Below, piece by piece: positions 33,575 to 45,197 of a stretch of DNA of 64,000 nt (positions are counted from its first letter, which is position 1; the number at the start of each line of letters is the position of its first letter). The stretch comes from Deroplatys truncata. Its lineage: Eukaryota; Arthropoda; Insecta; Mantodea; Mantidae. The notes beneath the pieces are model-generated. The model saw nothing but the letters and a program-made list of their open reading frames with translations, was not told where the DNA came from and did not search any database. The stretch covers positions 222,103,498-222,167,497 of the forward strand of contig CM060978.1 of assembly GCA_030765065.1 (NCBI GenBank), written 5' to 3'. Made by a program: the position numbers and the translations under genes.

Positions 33575-35110
33575 TTAGCATCTCATTTTCCTCTAGTGAA
33601 GAATTACTATTTGAAGCAAACATAAATTATGTTTATAAAATCTCTATTCTGATTAACCTACTGAATTAATGGAGCGCAGTTACTTAGAGATTAATAACAT
33701 TATTATTTATTTATTTTGCATAACATTTTTCAGTTCAACCTGAGCACTTAACGACCCTCCAAAGTTCACGTTATTGAGAAGAAAAAACACAATTTTATTA
33801 TCCGCCAAAGTGAATCAATACTGAATCCATTCCAGGTTAGCAACATGTATATGCGTGAGTGAAAATGCATATAGAGTAACTGATAATGGCGTTACGGTTT
33901 TATTATGTACTTTGAAAGTCATATGACGGTTACCGTATTTAACAACGGTAATTGAAACACCCTCTTTTATTTAAAACATAATGACATACATTATACGACG
34001 TGATGTAATTAAAAGTATTATTTACAGTGAGTGGGGGATTCCATTTGCTGCTACAGCTGCTTTTCAAAAACTGAATGTGAACCAGGTAGGAGTGACTCAC
34101 ATTATTCCAATTCTATATGCCACCCCGCTGCGCATCGGTAAAAGGTACAGTCTAATTTAAATAATTAGGGAAACAGCTCGTAAAACAAACGCGTTTAAAA
34201 CCAGAAACTCAGATACAGAAAAAACAGCAAAGCTGTTTTAAAAGTCACTGCTTTAATGTTTAATGCAGGCTACTGCATTTCAAGAACAGGTGTTTATTTT
34301 AATTTAAGATTTATAAACTCAGAATCCTTGTCATACTTTCTAGATATATAATTTAAATATACTATAAGCCTATAATCTAGACCATTTTGTGATTACTTAT
34401 GCTAAATATCTAAGAACATTCCCCTTCCTTATGAAAACTTTGTGTTAACGTCTGTCTTCGTCTGTGTTTAATTGTATTTATGCATGCACATATTAATTAC
34501 TTTCTCTACCACGTACACTAGCGTGCATAAAATGTGGGCCTAATGGAATGGAGCTGTTTATGTTGGTGCTGAAACAATGTAGCTCCACTCTACCAATGTG
34601 AACACCTCTGTTTTTCGAGCATAATTCTGGCCACTGGATTCAAGAGTATTTTACCTCCCCCAAAGTATGACCGAACTTCCGAAGGGTAACATTACAACTT
34701 AATTCCTATATTTCCATGCTACACTACCATTTTCTTAATGCAGGTTTTGCTTACCCCGTTTAACAACAGCAATAACTTAACCTTCGTTTCCAAGTCGCTG
34801 ATGAAAGCTTTCTATGTAAGTGCCTTAGCTGTTATTCAGTTTAACCAGACATGCAACTGATTCTTCACCCTTTCCTCTAGAGCGTCGAAATATTTATAAT
34901 TGGTTTAGCCTTTCCTTGTGTGCCAATCGAAATGAAACTCTTTAATAGAGAGGTATTCGAACCAACGCTACATTTAAACATAGATTATAAACATCGTTCA
35001 TTGGTTATTGTGCCCCTGAATTGTTTTAAGGCCAGTCACATAGAGAGCTGATACCGGCCGGGCAGAGCCAAAAGTTGGTTACCTGAGGATGAAAACCTAA
35101 CGGAGAGAAA
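33575..35110. other. No gene seen
   Basis: AT-rich interval. A short R1-start-like ACTTTCTCTACCACGTACAC occurs at about 34,500 without following R1 body. Confidence 0.45.
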
Positions 35111-35114
35111 AACA

Positions 35115-35805
35115 CTGTACCTAGCAGGTAATGAATTGCATTCCACCCAAAATTCTTTACCGAGATTTCATCGGGAATACATGTTTTGGGGACCCCTGAA
35201 TCAAAAGGACATTTTTAGAAAAAGATCCTAGTGTGTGTTCGTGTGTGTATATGTGTGTTTGTACACAGCATAACTCAAAAAGTCGGATAAGTACCAACAT
35301 TGGTATTTAGGTTCAGTACCTGCCAAAGATGCGACACAGATTTTCAAGAAAATCCCCCACCCCAAACTAACCTTTACATGGTACGTGTTTCGGAATCTTT
35401 GATTTTGTAAAGAATGGCTCTAACGATTTTTATTAAAATACCACATATTAAAGGAATTTACATGACAAATAAAATCCATAACTTGAATTTTCTGGGAATT
35501 AATGGTTTAGATTGTTCAATACTTTGCCATTATTTTCAGGCCCTTTGGATATGCAGTTGTTTCTCGCGAATGCACGCAAGGAGCATGGAATCTTAAGGCC
35601 AGTATATAGGGTCCAGTTAAACATTTGACTATCGCTATTCCCTTTATATCTATAAAGAAATCCGTAATGGAACTATTTCCAGAAAGTTTTATCTCGATTA
35701 AAATGAAGAATATAGGAAAATAAACTGCCGTAAGAATAACTTGTATATCCACTTACAAGTGCTGGAGGGTAGAGAATGCTATATGAATGTAACAGCTGAT
35801 ATTTT
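35115..35805 (+). repeat. R1 repeat, diverged copy
   Basis: Lacks the ACTTTCTCTAC start but has ATTGCATTCCACCCAAAATTC, ACCGAGATTTCATCGG, a TG-rich core at about 35,231-35,260, and the ATGAATGTAACAGCTGATATTT end. Some internal R1 sequence is deleted. Confidence 0.8.
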
Positions 35806-35809
35806 TTTA

Positions 35810-36435
35810 ATAATTTCCTTTTGCTTTACTTATTTATTTTCCACATATTTTTTCTCGTGTTTTATGTGCCTTTCTATATGGACAGCACATTGCACATTTG
35901 ATCATAGCAAAATGTGATTAGTGGAATGGCTTACTGAAATATATATGAGTAAAACGTGTAGATACCAAGGATGAAACTTTGTGCATGACGATCAATGAAG
36001 AAGGCGCTGTAAGGCACGCTTTCCTAACTTTGTCCGTTGGGAATGTTGTGCTTCGCCCTACATGTATAAGGAATCGGTGAATAAATTAGGTATCTGCTAC
36101 GGTTTGAGGAGGGGCTATGTACAGTCGAGTGCAAGGAATTGTGCCGATGCGTTTGGTTTGCTACAGTTTTTCTTTATGTAATGTTGGCAGAAACCCCTTA
36201 TCAGCCGCGTTCCGCAACAACCATGGTGAGCTAATCTCTTATTCGTTTTAATTCAAGTCCACGCACAGGTATTAGCCTGTGAACAAACTTCTGACCTAGG
36301 TGAGCGGTGAAAAGGGAATGAAAACATTTCAGCTTAATTGCTGAAAGGCATACTTGGCAACAACGGTCCACACCAGCCCCTGGATGAGTCCGTCTCGTAT
36401 TGGTTTGATGATCAAAGCATCCAAATATTAACATG
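35810..36435. other. No gene seen
   Basis: No recognised repeat or domain. Confidence 0.45.
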
Positions 36436-36437
36436 CG

Positions 36438-36830
36438 GAGCGTGTTTTTAAGGTAAGTACCGATAAACTTTTAAAAACTAAAAGAACATTATTTTTCCAA
36501 TCATTCATTGCCTTACACTACTTCTCCACAAAATCGCCGCCGTTATTCAGCCACTTGTCATAACGGAAAATCAGTCTCTGTATGACTTCGCCAAAGAATT
36601 ATGACGCCTGTGATTAAAGCCAAGTTTGCACTTTTTGATTCACAACATCATTGTCGTTGAAATGTTTTCCACAAAGAAGTTCTCCAGATGAAGAAACGTA
36701 TGAAAATCGCATAGCGTCAAATCCGGACTGTAGAGAGGGTGGTCGAATTGTTCTCAACAAAATTATGCGATCAGATCTTGAGTTTGTTTGGCTGTGTGGC
36801 CGGGTATTGTCACTCACTATTTTTTCCTCA
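36438..36830 (-). pseudogene. Mariner-type (DD34D) transposase C-terminal remnant
   Basis: On the minus strand from about 36,817 the frame reads SDNTRPHSQTNSR, the region of the second catalytic aspartate (normally HDNARPH). It continues to GELLCGKHFNDNDVVNQKVQTWL, the highly conserved LGGxxFxxDxxVxxAVxxWL region. After a shift comes IFRYDKWLNNGGDFVEK, the usual C-terminus. The third catalytic motif (SPDLAPSD) has decayed to a stretch around FDAMRFSYV. The N-terminal half is missing. A mariner-end-like TTTTTAAGGTAAGTACCGAT lies at about 36,446-36,463. Confidence 0.85.
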
Positions 36831-36849
36831 CAAACCTCACATAAACTGG

Positions 36850-39000
36850 TGATGAATGTTTGCTAGTGTAACATTTATCGCATTTGACTTAACAGTCGGT
36901 GGATCGTGCGATTGTTTTGAACATTTCGAAGCGCACTAACAACAAGAAAACACAAAGTGACGATCGCTTATCGCGACTGCAGCGGCAAAATATTAAAACG
37001 GTATCTACTTTAAAAACACGCCTTGTATGTATAGGTCGGTTTCAGGCTCAGGAGCGAGTAAGACAAACATTATGGGGTGGCGGCTGGGCGTGGTAGAGGT
37101 GTTTTAGGTATTTTCTAGCCACATAACATAGGTCACTATATTGGCACGATTTCATGCACTTGATACTTACCCATTAAGTTAGTACGTTGTTACAAGTTGT
37201 GGACCGCGCATTTTTTTGTCTCCAGTTCTCCTTCCGTTGCACACCCCTTCTTAATTTAACATTAAGACATTGTGTATCACACTGCAGAACCTGTTATTTT
37301 CATCAAGATATACTCATAAGTTAGCTCTTTTGGAATTTACGTAGTTATCGCTCCTACAGTGTAGTTTCATTTAAACAGAAGAATCGATTTGCCAGTCTAC
37401 CAATACAACTTCACGAGACTGCAGTGGTGCATATTTTATGAATCATAAGGGACTGAGGACTTCACCACTCATTTGCACAATGTTGTAAATCAAAATTTAT
37501 TTTTCAGGGTATATTTCAAAGCAGAATGTGCTACTATCTTAAAAAAATAGAAGACAGCAAAAACGCCCTTTATCATTGAGATTTTCAAAGTGACTTTCGA
37601 CATTATACAAGCTAAAAGTGCTCCCCAAAAGGCTCACTTTGATACCAATAAATCAAAGGTGTCAAATTTGGAGTTATGACAATGCTGTTGCTAACGAGTG
37701 ACATGGTAGACAACCTGAAAGATAATCTCAAAGGAAAACTGCATCAGCAGTAATGATACACATTAGACACAGCACGCTGTACGCTGTCCGTTGGATAGCT
37801 TCGGGCAGTAGGAACCAGCAGTGATTTTGGATTTATTCAGGCTAGTTCAGAATTATTCCGTTGCATTTATTAAGAACTTTCCACTTTGGAAGTGTAACAC
37901 ATATTAACAAGATAGAGAAATAAATACTTATATTTATGTTCATATAGTTTGTTTTTTTCAAACAAATCTATATCACCACGGTTTACTGAATCCAGCAGTT
38001 GTCCAGCTTAGACTTTAAAAAGTGCAAGGTATTTTATCGTTTTTATCCCATTATAGATTTCCTTTAAAGGACAATATCAATGGCTAACCGGCAGAATATC
38101 TTACCGGCCAGTTTTTGCAAAATGTTTTTTTTATATTAATGAATACGGAAAATCTAGACGTACATCCTGGTAAAACACCATAAGCGACCCTTAGCACTCT
38201 TAGAGAAAACAAGATTTACATTTTATCTTAACTGTTTAAAACATCATTTTAGTGCCCAACAAATCATCTTAACACTTGCACAATTCCAATTTATTATCGT
38301 ATTATGGCGTAATACTGTTTAAATACAACGAAATTATGAGCTATAATAAAAACTTTACAATTAATTTGTTTTCTTATGATCAGTGAGAGTCTCTTGCCTG
38401 ATAAGGTAAAAATGGCAAGACGTATTCTGTTCAATTAAACATCTTAAGAACTTCATTAATGAAACTGTGGATATTTTATGTGTGATACATGCCGAATCTA
38501 ATTTCTATTCCTATAAATAATCTCAAATTGATATTACAGGCGGATAAGGATAAAAAGTTGTTTGTCTCTCCTGAAAAATTTGTGATTTGGCGGATAACAT
38601 GTTTTAACAAATAGCCATCGATATCATATCAGCTTTATCGCTTATCGCGCTTTTAGAAAATGATAAAAACTTTAATAATTCTTCGATGAAGTATGTCTCC
38701 AATAGCTTTATCTAATATTTACGTACATGAATAATAATTAATATTAGATTACGCATATACATGCCGTTTCAAAGTCCTCATGTCTACGTAACTTCAAAGT
38801 TTTAGTTGTGTAGTTGGAAAGTTGTAACTGCATAATGTTTACAAGGAACACCCCACTGCTCATTCAGCCAACTTGCTGAGATGGTTTGCTTCTCAAACTT
38901 TGAAAGGTTTTGGCCCAAAGTGATACTTAGGGTCGTTTTCGATCGGTTGGCTTTGTGCTCGTTGCTTTGAGCTACTCATAGGCAAGATCTATACCTATAG
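36850..39000. other. Long interval, no gene seen
   Basis: About 2.1 kb of AT-rich sequence. No family or domain recognised. Confidence 0.5.
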
Positions 39001-39002
39001 GT

Positions 39003-39520
39003 AATAGGTAAATTCAACTGAGAGGGACACCTCGCGCGCTGCGACTAGCGCAGATCTGCTGCGGCTATCACCCTCAAGAGGAAGGGATGAGGTGAAGAAA
39101 CCACAGGAGGATACAAGCCGTAGACAGACAGGCCACAGAAACGCGCGGAAGTTCCTAACATTTCCAAGCTCGTAGACCCGTCCCACTGCTAAAGCCGCCG
39201 ATAGAAGACGATGAACAACCCACCAATCAAGCAGCCCTTTGGTGTCCACGGGGAATACTCTTTCCATTGAGCATGCATCCGCGCCATCTATCCGACACCG
39301 ACATACGCCAATAAACCCAGAAGCAAGCCTGAAAGATGCGAAGGAAGCCGAATGAAAGAAAATCGTGGTAAAGAAGCATCCACCCCAGCATTTGCATACC
39401 GACCCCGGGGAAACCCCAAAAAAACCATGGGTTAGAGTGGGCGGTCGCCAGGGTTCGAACCCGGGGCCTCGTGAATGCGTGTCGTATACGTTAGCGCGGC
39501 GCCACATCGCTCGGTGAGCT
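39003..39520 (-). mobile_element. tRNA-headed SINE, about 0.52 kb
   Basis: Minus-strand head: box A-like TGGCGCCGCGCTAAC near 39,505 and box B GGTTCGAACCC near 39,455. The body begins with GGTTTTTTTGGGGTTTCCCC, shared with the SINE at 27.9 kb, and runs through GC-rich sequence to about 39,003. The 170-codon minus frame at 38,995-39,507 is this SINE, not a gene. Confidence 0.75.
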
Positions 39521-39524
39521 GCTC

Positions 39525-40025
39525 ATAAGAGCGGTCTCTCCAATATCGCCGGCTTCTTCTATTATTACAGTCCTTCCAGGCGACAAACAAAGGCCGACCA
39601 CCCAAATTTTGAAGCTCGAAGCTGAATATCACTTTGATCCAAAACCGTTTCAATTTCTAAGAATTATCCTCCTAAGTCAGCTAACTATGCAACCCAAATG
39701 ACATTCTAGTTTCGAATGAGTAGTGTTGTTGTTATGGTGGGGGGACTGACGATCAGGAATCGATCAATGATCAGGTATCGTTATCTATCAAAGTATGGAG
39801 ATATTTGATGATATGTGATGGAGTATAATATAGGTGCGTTTGTTTGTGTCGGAGCAGAGTTGCATTATTGATTCTATGCTTTGAAACATATTAATGTGAT
39901 CTTTGCTTTGTGCAATGTTCACATAACACTGAAGGAACTTTGTAAGGTAGTCTTTAAACGTTCGACCACCTTTTGGTTCATCTCTTAAGTCCTTAAATTT
40001 GAATTCTCCTAAAGATTAACAATGT
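39525..40025. other. No gene seen
   Basis: No supported feature. Confidence 0.45.
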
Positions 40026-40027
40026 CT

Positions 40028-40320
40028 TGCACTGTGGGCTAAAGCGTGCAGCTGTAGTTCTTGGCTTCAGAATGCGCCCGGGTTCGATCCCACCCAAGTA
40101 GTTGTGGATTTTAAGTCCTATTTAGGTCCGGTGCCCACTCAGCATGGTGAGGAAAGTGATGATTTACGATAGGCAGTGATCCTGGCCTCATGAGCCAACT
40201 TTCTGGTCGCAGAAAGCATGATTCTGGCCACAACTCGGTTGGATGAAGTGGGTGTGAGGTCGGCAGTCGGGTTGGCAGCCAGGCCCTTCGCGGGCTGTGG
40301 CGCCACAGAATTTATTTTTA
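40028..40320 (+). mobile_element. tRNA-headed SINE with LINE-like tail
   Basis: Head: GTGGGCTAAAGCGTGCAGC at about 40,036 (box A-like) and box B GGTTCGATCCC at about 40,081. The 3' part ends CCCTTCGCGGGCTGTGGCGC then CACAGAATTTATTTTTA. That is a tail form shared with some insect LINEs, so this SINE may borrow that LINE's enzyme. Distinct from the other SINE types here. Confidence 0.65.
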
Positions 40321-40324
40321 AACG

Positions 40325-40885
40325 TTAACAGTGTTCATGTGAGCAACAGAGTAAGAGAAGCTGGGAGCTCTGTTTTATATATTTATGGTTGGCATGGACA
40401 GTCACATGATCAGTGAAGTTCTTCACCTCAATATACACAACTTCTTTGTCAAGCGGTGCTCATAATCTTAGAGAAGTGAAACGGAGTGCAGGGACTTCCC
40501 CAGGAAGTGTTCTCCTCGAGGCTATAAACCTGTCTCACTTTGAAAGATAGCCAAGTGACAATGGCAGTTAGATCTAAAGACAAGTTTTATGCTGCAGTGA
40601 ATGGTTATATAAGTTCAAAGCTACCAGAACTTAGCTTGCTTTTAAAATGTGACTGTTATATTTTGAAAGAGCATCAAACTCAGAAGCAAAGGATATTCTG
40701 GTTTAGGATTGTGCAGAGGCTGGCTCTTGTGCTGTTATTTAGAGGTTTGATAAGCCAATTTTTCTTGACATATTTGCTTCATTGGTTTGCTTAGCACGGA
40801 CTTTCTTTATAAAATTCACATTTCTAGAACAAGCTAATTTTGGTAGCGGAAAAACACAAAGTCAAACCTACTTGGACTGCTAATG
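40325..40885. other. No gene recognised
   Basis: A plus-strand frame at 40,540-40,794 (FYAAVNGYISSKLPELSLLL) is weakly protein-like, but no family is recognised and it has no exon context. Confidence 0.35.
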
Positions 40886-40886
40886 A

Positions 40887-41745
40887 GACAAAATCTTATG
40901 TATTATATTCACATGGCTTTCTCTAACCTCTATCGTTTATTAGTAGATATATAAACTATTCTTACTAAAGCTCATTTTCCTATCTACTTCGTTTTAATTC
41001 AAATAAACCTTTGCGGAAATAGCTATATTATACATTTAATTATACATACAAATTGAACAGTGATAGTCAAGTGTTTAAGAACTGAATGCTATACACTGAC
41101 TTAAAATTCCATACACTTTCCATGACATCGTGAGAAACAACTGAATGTTGATAGAACTTCAAGGGATGACCAAGAAACGAAAGGTTCCAAACTTTAATAT
41201 CAGATATCTCTGAAATGGCTGATGCCACAAAAAATTATTTGAAATAAATTGTATTTTTAAAGAGATCTACATTGTTTGTGTAATACATTTTCGTCTATCG
41301 CTTAATGTTTACCGGTTATACAGATTTATATAAAATTCCTTCCGAATGAAGAGGAATTCATAGGCTATTCCCAGAAAATACATTTTATTTCTCATGTAAA
41401 TATGTTTCATGTATGGTATTTTACTTAAAATCGTTTGAGCCACTTTTTAGAAAATAGAAAATTCAGAAAAGTGTTCCACGTAAAGGGTGGTTTGCGCAGG
41501 GAGATCTTGAAAATCTTCATGTCATATCTTTGAAAGATATTGAACCTAAATACCAAGTTTGGTATTTATCCCTGTTCACAAACACACGGAGACACATAGA
41601 CACGCACGCGCGGACATTTTTCTAAAACTGTGTTATTTGTTTTCAGGTGCCTCAAAACAAATATTTCCGGTGAAATCTCGATATGGAATTTTTAGGGGAA
41701 TGCAATGTATTTTCAACCTCTAGGTACGTGGTAGAGAAAGTAATA
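40887..41745 (-). repeat. R1 repeat, diverged subtype, near full
   Basis: Starts with a decayed AAATCTTATGTATTATATTCA and TTTCTCTAACCTCTATCGTT. It contains GTTTACCGGTTATACAG and a short CA core at about 41,580-41,610, and ends TAGGTACGTGGTAGAGAAAGT. The block order equals that of the other R1 copies. Confidence 0.85.
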
Positions 41746-41749
41746 GTGG

Positions 41750-42880
41750 GGAAATACATATTTGAGGTATTCTATGAACCTGTAATCATTGAATACAGCA
41801 TAAACTCTTGTCATCATTGGTCATGTGTTTGTCCATGCCCACCACAAATGTACAAAAGCATGTTTTGTGGCTCTCTGAGATACTTTTTTCTCTGGCTGTA
41901 CATTTGTGGAATTTAGCTTTCTAGTTTAAAGGTTTGTACAACATAAAAGTTATTTATGCAACGTGTGGCTGAAGTGGCATGTTTTTACAAGTGATGAAAA
42001 TTCCATGAGTATAAAAAAACTCCCATGCTTCACAATTTGCACACGTGAACCACAACAAAAATTTATAATAAATAGTTTTGCAAAATCGAAATGAAAATAT
42101 ATTGTGATATTTAAGCTCAGGATCTGTATGGAGCATAAAAAACTGAACAGCATAATACACAGCATATCTTAAAGAAGAGGTTCCAGTTTGCACTGTACTT
42201 CTTGCACTTGAAGCTGTTTAGTTATGCCGTGCGTTTTGTAATGGTTGCATATAAATGCATTAATGCACATGGTTTAATATAGCATTGATTCTAAGATAAA
42301 TTTGAAACTATTTTAGCATTATCTCATTAAAAGGCTCGTACTGAACTTTTCTTTGTTATAAGTCAGGTTAATACTTTCCACCTAATAATCACATGGACAG
42401 CTTGGAACCGAATTGTTTATCATCCAGGAATTAATTCGTAACAAATGAGGTGGATCATTGTCTAAAAATGAAGCATACTCAAACATAAGCGCATTATATT
42501 CGTTAGGAAGAAGCTTATAAAATAAGCTACAGCTATAAAAACACTCAACCAAAGCCATCTTTCACTTTTAATGAGCAAATTCTCAGGATGACTACCAACA
42601 AAATGATAAGAAGAAAACAAGTTTCAGGACGAGCAAGAAAATGCTTAGAAATAACATTACATCACATTACGTCCATGCAAAATTATGCATTATTCCTCCG
42701 ATTACTTTTATCTAAAAACCTAGGAAAAGGCTTAGCATATGTTTATTTTATTGTAGTTTGTGTATATTATCCGTAAACGTTTGGAGGGAAAACATATACT
42801 TGAATGTTTTATATTTTAAAACTACAGCTAACTGAAAACCTCTAAGTATTAGTAAGTAGAATAACGAATAAAACAGGAGT
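41750..42880. other. No gene seen
   Basis: AT-rich. Overlapping minus-strand frames near 41,950-42,190 contradict each other and have no domain. Confidence 0.5.
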
Positions 42881-42881
42881 T

Positions 42882-42982
42882 TTTATAAAATAAATGGGTC
42901 GAAATGATATTAAAAGCCTTCACTTACATCATGATGGTAAGTGAAGGCTTTTAATATCATTTCGACTCATTTATTTTATAAA
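42882..42982. repeat. Near-perfect 101-bp palindrome
   Basis: Two 46-bp arms (42,882-42,927 and 42,937-42,982) are reverse complements with a single mismatch (GGGTCG against the complement of CGACTC). They are separated by ATCATGATG, itself nearly palindromic. The arms start TTTATAAAATAAATG and end CCTTCACTTAC. There is no coding content, terminal-repeat partner or target duplication that would identify a transposon. Confidence 0.97.
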
Positions 42983-42984
42983 TT

Positions 42985-43480
42985 GACTCTTCACTGTTAA
43001 TATTGTCCTATTTCAACATTGATAAAACAAGAGTTAATTATAAAAAGCAAACGGTATTATTAGGAAGTAACAGAAACTTACTGTGCATTTCAAATAATAG
43101 AATTTTACCAATTATAGTTGTTATAACTGAACACATATATTTCGTTCACATCACATTGGTTCTTTTAACAATTACATGGGAGGTCTTTTTTATAATAACT
43201 TAAACAATTTCTCATTAAAACACAGGATGAACACAAACTATTGCATTTTCCTTACTATAACCTTATAATTTTAATCTTTCATAGAGACAATAAACGCTAC
43301 ACTTATTGAAATACATCACTTAATAATAATTTGTGCATTATTTGTAACATTTGCATCCACAACTATACAGAAAGTGTCAGAAGACACTTTTATTCAATAT
43401 CAACACGTATTTACTTTTATATGTTAGAACTGTGTTCTCAATTCTGTGTAAGTTAAACTTATATTAAAATAAAATCCTTA
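42985..43480. other. No gene seen
   Basis: AT-rich spacer. Confidence 0.5.
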
Positions 43481-43482
43481 TG

Positions 43483-43625
43483 TGATTTTTACTTTCTCTA
43501 CCACGTATATAGTAGGTAGAGAAGGGATTGCATTCCTCCCAAATATTTGATATCGAGATTTCACCAGGAATCATGTCTAGAGGCCCCAGAATAAAAAAAA
43601 CACATTTTTCGACTCCTACACATAA
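43483..43625 (+). repeat. R1 left-end fragment
   Basis: TTTACTTTCTCTACCACGTA, then TATCGAGATTTCACCAGGAA and AACACATTTTTCGAC follow the R1 order and stop just before the TG core. The complementary right half of an R1 copy, in the same orientation, starts at 52,200. Confidence 0.75.
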
Positions 43626-43629
43626 ATGT

Positions 43630-45075
43630 GTTCATTTGCTATTAGAAATCTGTATCGAAATGAAGTTCATTTTGATACAAATTTTCATTTGGATACGTTT
43701 TTCCAAGCATGCGCGCTGTCCTACTCAGAGCGACTGAAAAACAGTTTATTTTGAAGCCTGAGTTATAAAGGCAATAATTATCATAATAATCTGAGAAGGA
43801 TAGCGATATAAAATAAGTAATACTATATTTAAAATCAGTGTAGGCATAAAAAGGAGAAGCATTGTGAAAATTGTTGTGTAAAAGCGACATAAAGACAAGA
43901 CAGGCACAGTTTTGTTAATTAGGGACCAGTCTCAGGCAGAAATCTTAAATACCATTGAAGCAAGTTTTTCCTGGTAACTAGCCGAGTACAGCTGCACTTA
44001 GCCTGGTGAAGGCCACTCTAAGCATCATGATGCTAAGTTTGAGGGGAGAGAGGGGAAGTTTAGGAGTTGGTTTTCCTTGTGCAGCGTGGGTAAGTCAGTC
44101 TGTCCTGAGTGCCTGGCGAGGACGGGACGACATTCTCGTCGAGTTGTGAACATTGGCGGCAAACATGCTAGAGGGTAGAACGCTTAGCTGTAGTTAATAT
44201 TCTTCGGTCTTGGTAAAGACAAAGTATCATCGTAAGCATTTAAAAGTGATCGACAAACCTAAAGTATTATTTTAAATAGTGAATAAAAGTGTTCCAAGAC
44301 AGCGTTGGTGTGTTTCTCTGTACACAACCACGCATACCCTGAGGTTAAGGTTTCATGCTGGAGCAGCCGTGGCAAAAGAAGAACCAACTGGGAGGAGACA
44401 AGCAGCAACCGTGAGGCAAAAGTATTGCTTCATTGTTGGAGGACGTAGCGTGGCTGCGTCAATTTTTAGGAAAATAGTTACATTTACATACCCTTTTCAG
44501 TAGATACGTATTGTCAGAGGTGCTTCATCGGTGAAGGTTTTAATTTCATTTGTCGAAAACCTTTTTGCTTTTTTCCCTCTGTATTCTACCGATTTCTGTT
44601 TTAACAGGTAATGGAACTTTTTATACTTGAGTAATCATTTCAATGTAGTCTTCAATACCGAATAATTTGTCCACAAGTTGGGGACATTGTTTTTGACATT
44701 TCTTCAAGGTAAACTATGAGCACATTTTCTGACAACGAAGTTACATTTTTTCTTGCTCGTAAACCATGAATTTGTTATACAGCTTATCATACATTTTCTT
44801 TGATTTTTCAGGAAGTAAACTCTTGCTTACATTCCTCGCCTCCTCCAGAATATCAGGAGGTGTGGAACTAAATTCCACCACTTCAAATTCACTAATAAAC
44901 ATTTCTGTCTCCGTCTTGTAAAATCAATACCTGCGACCTTGAAACGATATACACTTGTTATCGAAGCGCATCTAAAATACGTATCGAGAAATTCATTTAT
45001 CACATTTTTATTTCCTTTCGTATGCAACTAAATATTAAATATTTATTGTATATCTAAATGTCGTAGAAAAACTGT
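43630..45075. other. No gene recognised; possible SINE body near 43,970
   Basis: TTTTCCTGGTAACTAGCCG at about 43,965 resembles a SINE-body phrase also near 1770. The rest, including a 74-codon plus frame at 44,279-44,503, is unassigned. If the R1 fragment at 43.5 kb and the R1 half at 52.2 kb are one copy, this is an insertion in it. Confidence 0.4.
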
Positions 45076-45078
45076 TGA

Positions 45079-45176
45079 ATGCAACTATCATATAATGGTT
45101 ATTAAGACTCGCTCGCTCGCGTCGAAAGTTACTCGTCACTCGCGTCTTAATAACTCCCATTATAGGATCGTTGCAT
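45079..45176. repeat. Inverted-repeat hairpin beside the minisatellite
   Basis: The left arm (45,079-45,108) runs ATGCAAC..TATAATGG..TTATTAAGAC. The right arm (45,144-45,176) is its reverse complement with a few mismatches and about 3 extra bases. They enclose a CpG-rich loop (CTCGCTCGCTCGCGTCG). It may be a tiny MITE. It lies 20 bases before the tandem array. Confidence 0.8.
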
Positions 45177-45197
45177 AAATAACTATCAAAAAGGTTC

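Noticed and set aside
38995-39507. 170-codon minus-strand protein
   Set aside because: It lies wholly over a tRNA-headed SINE; the frame is chance within GC-rich SINE body.
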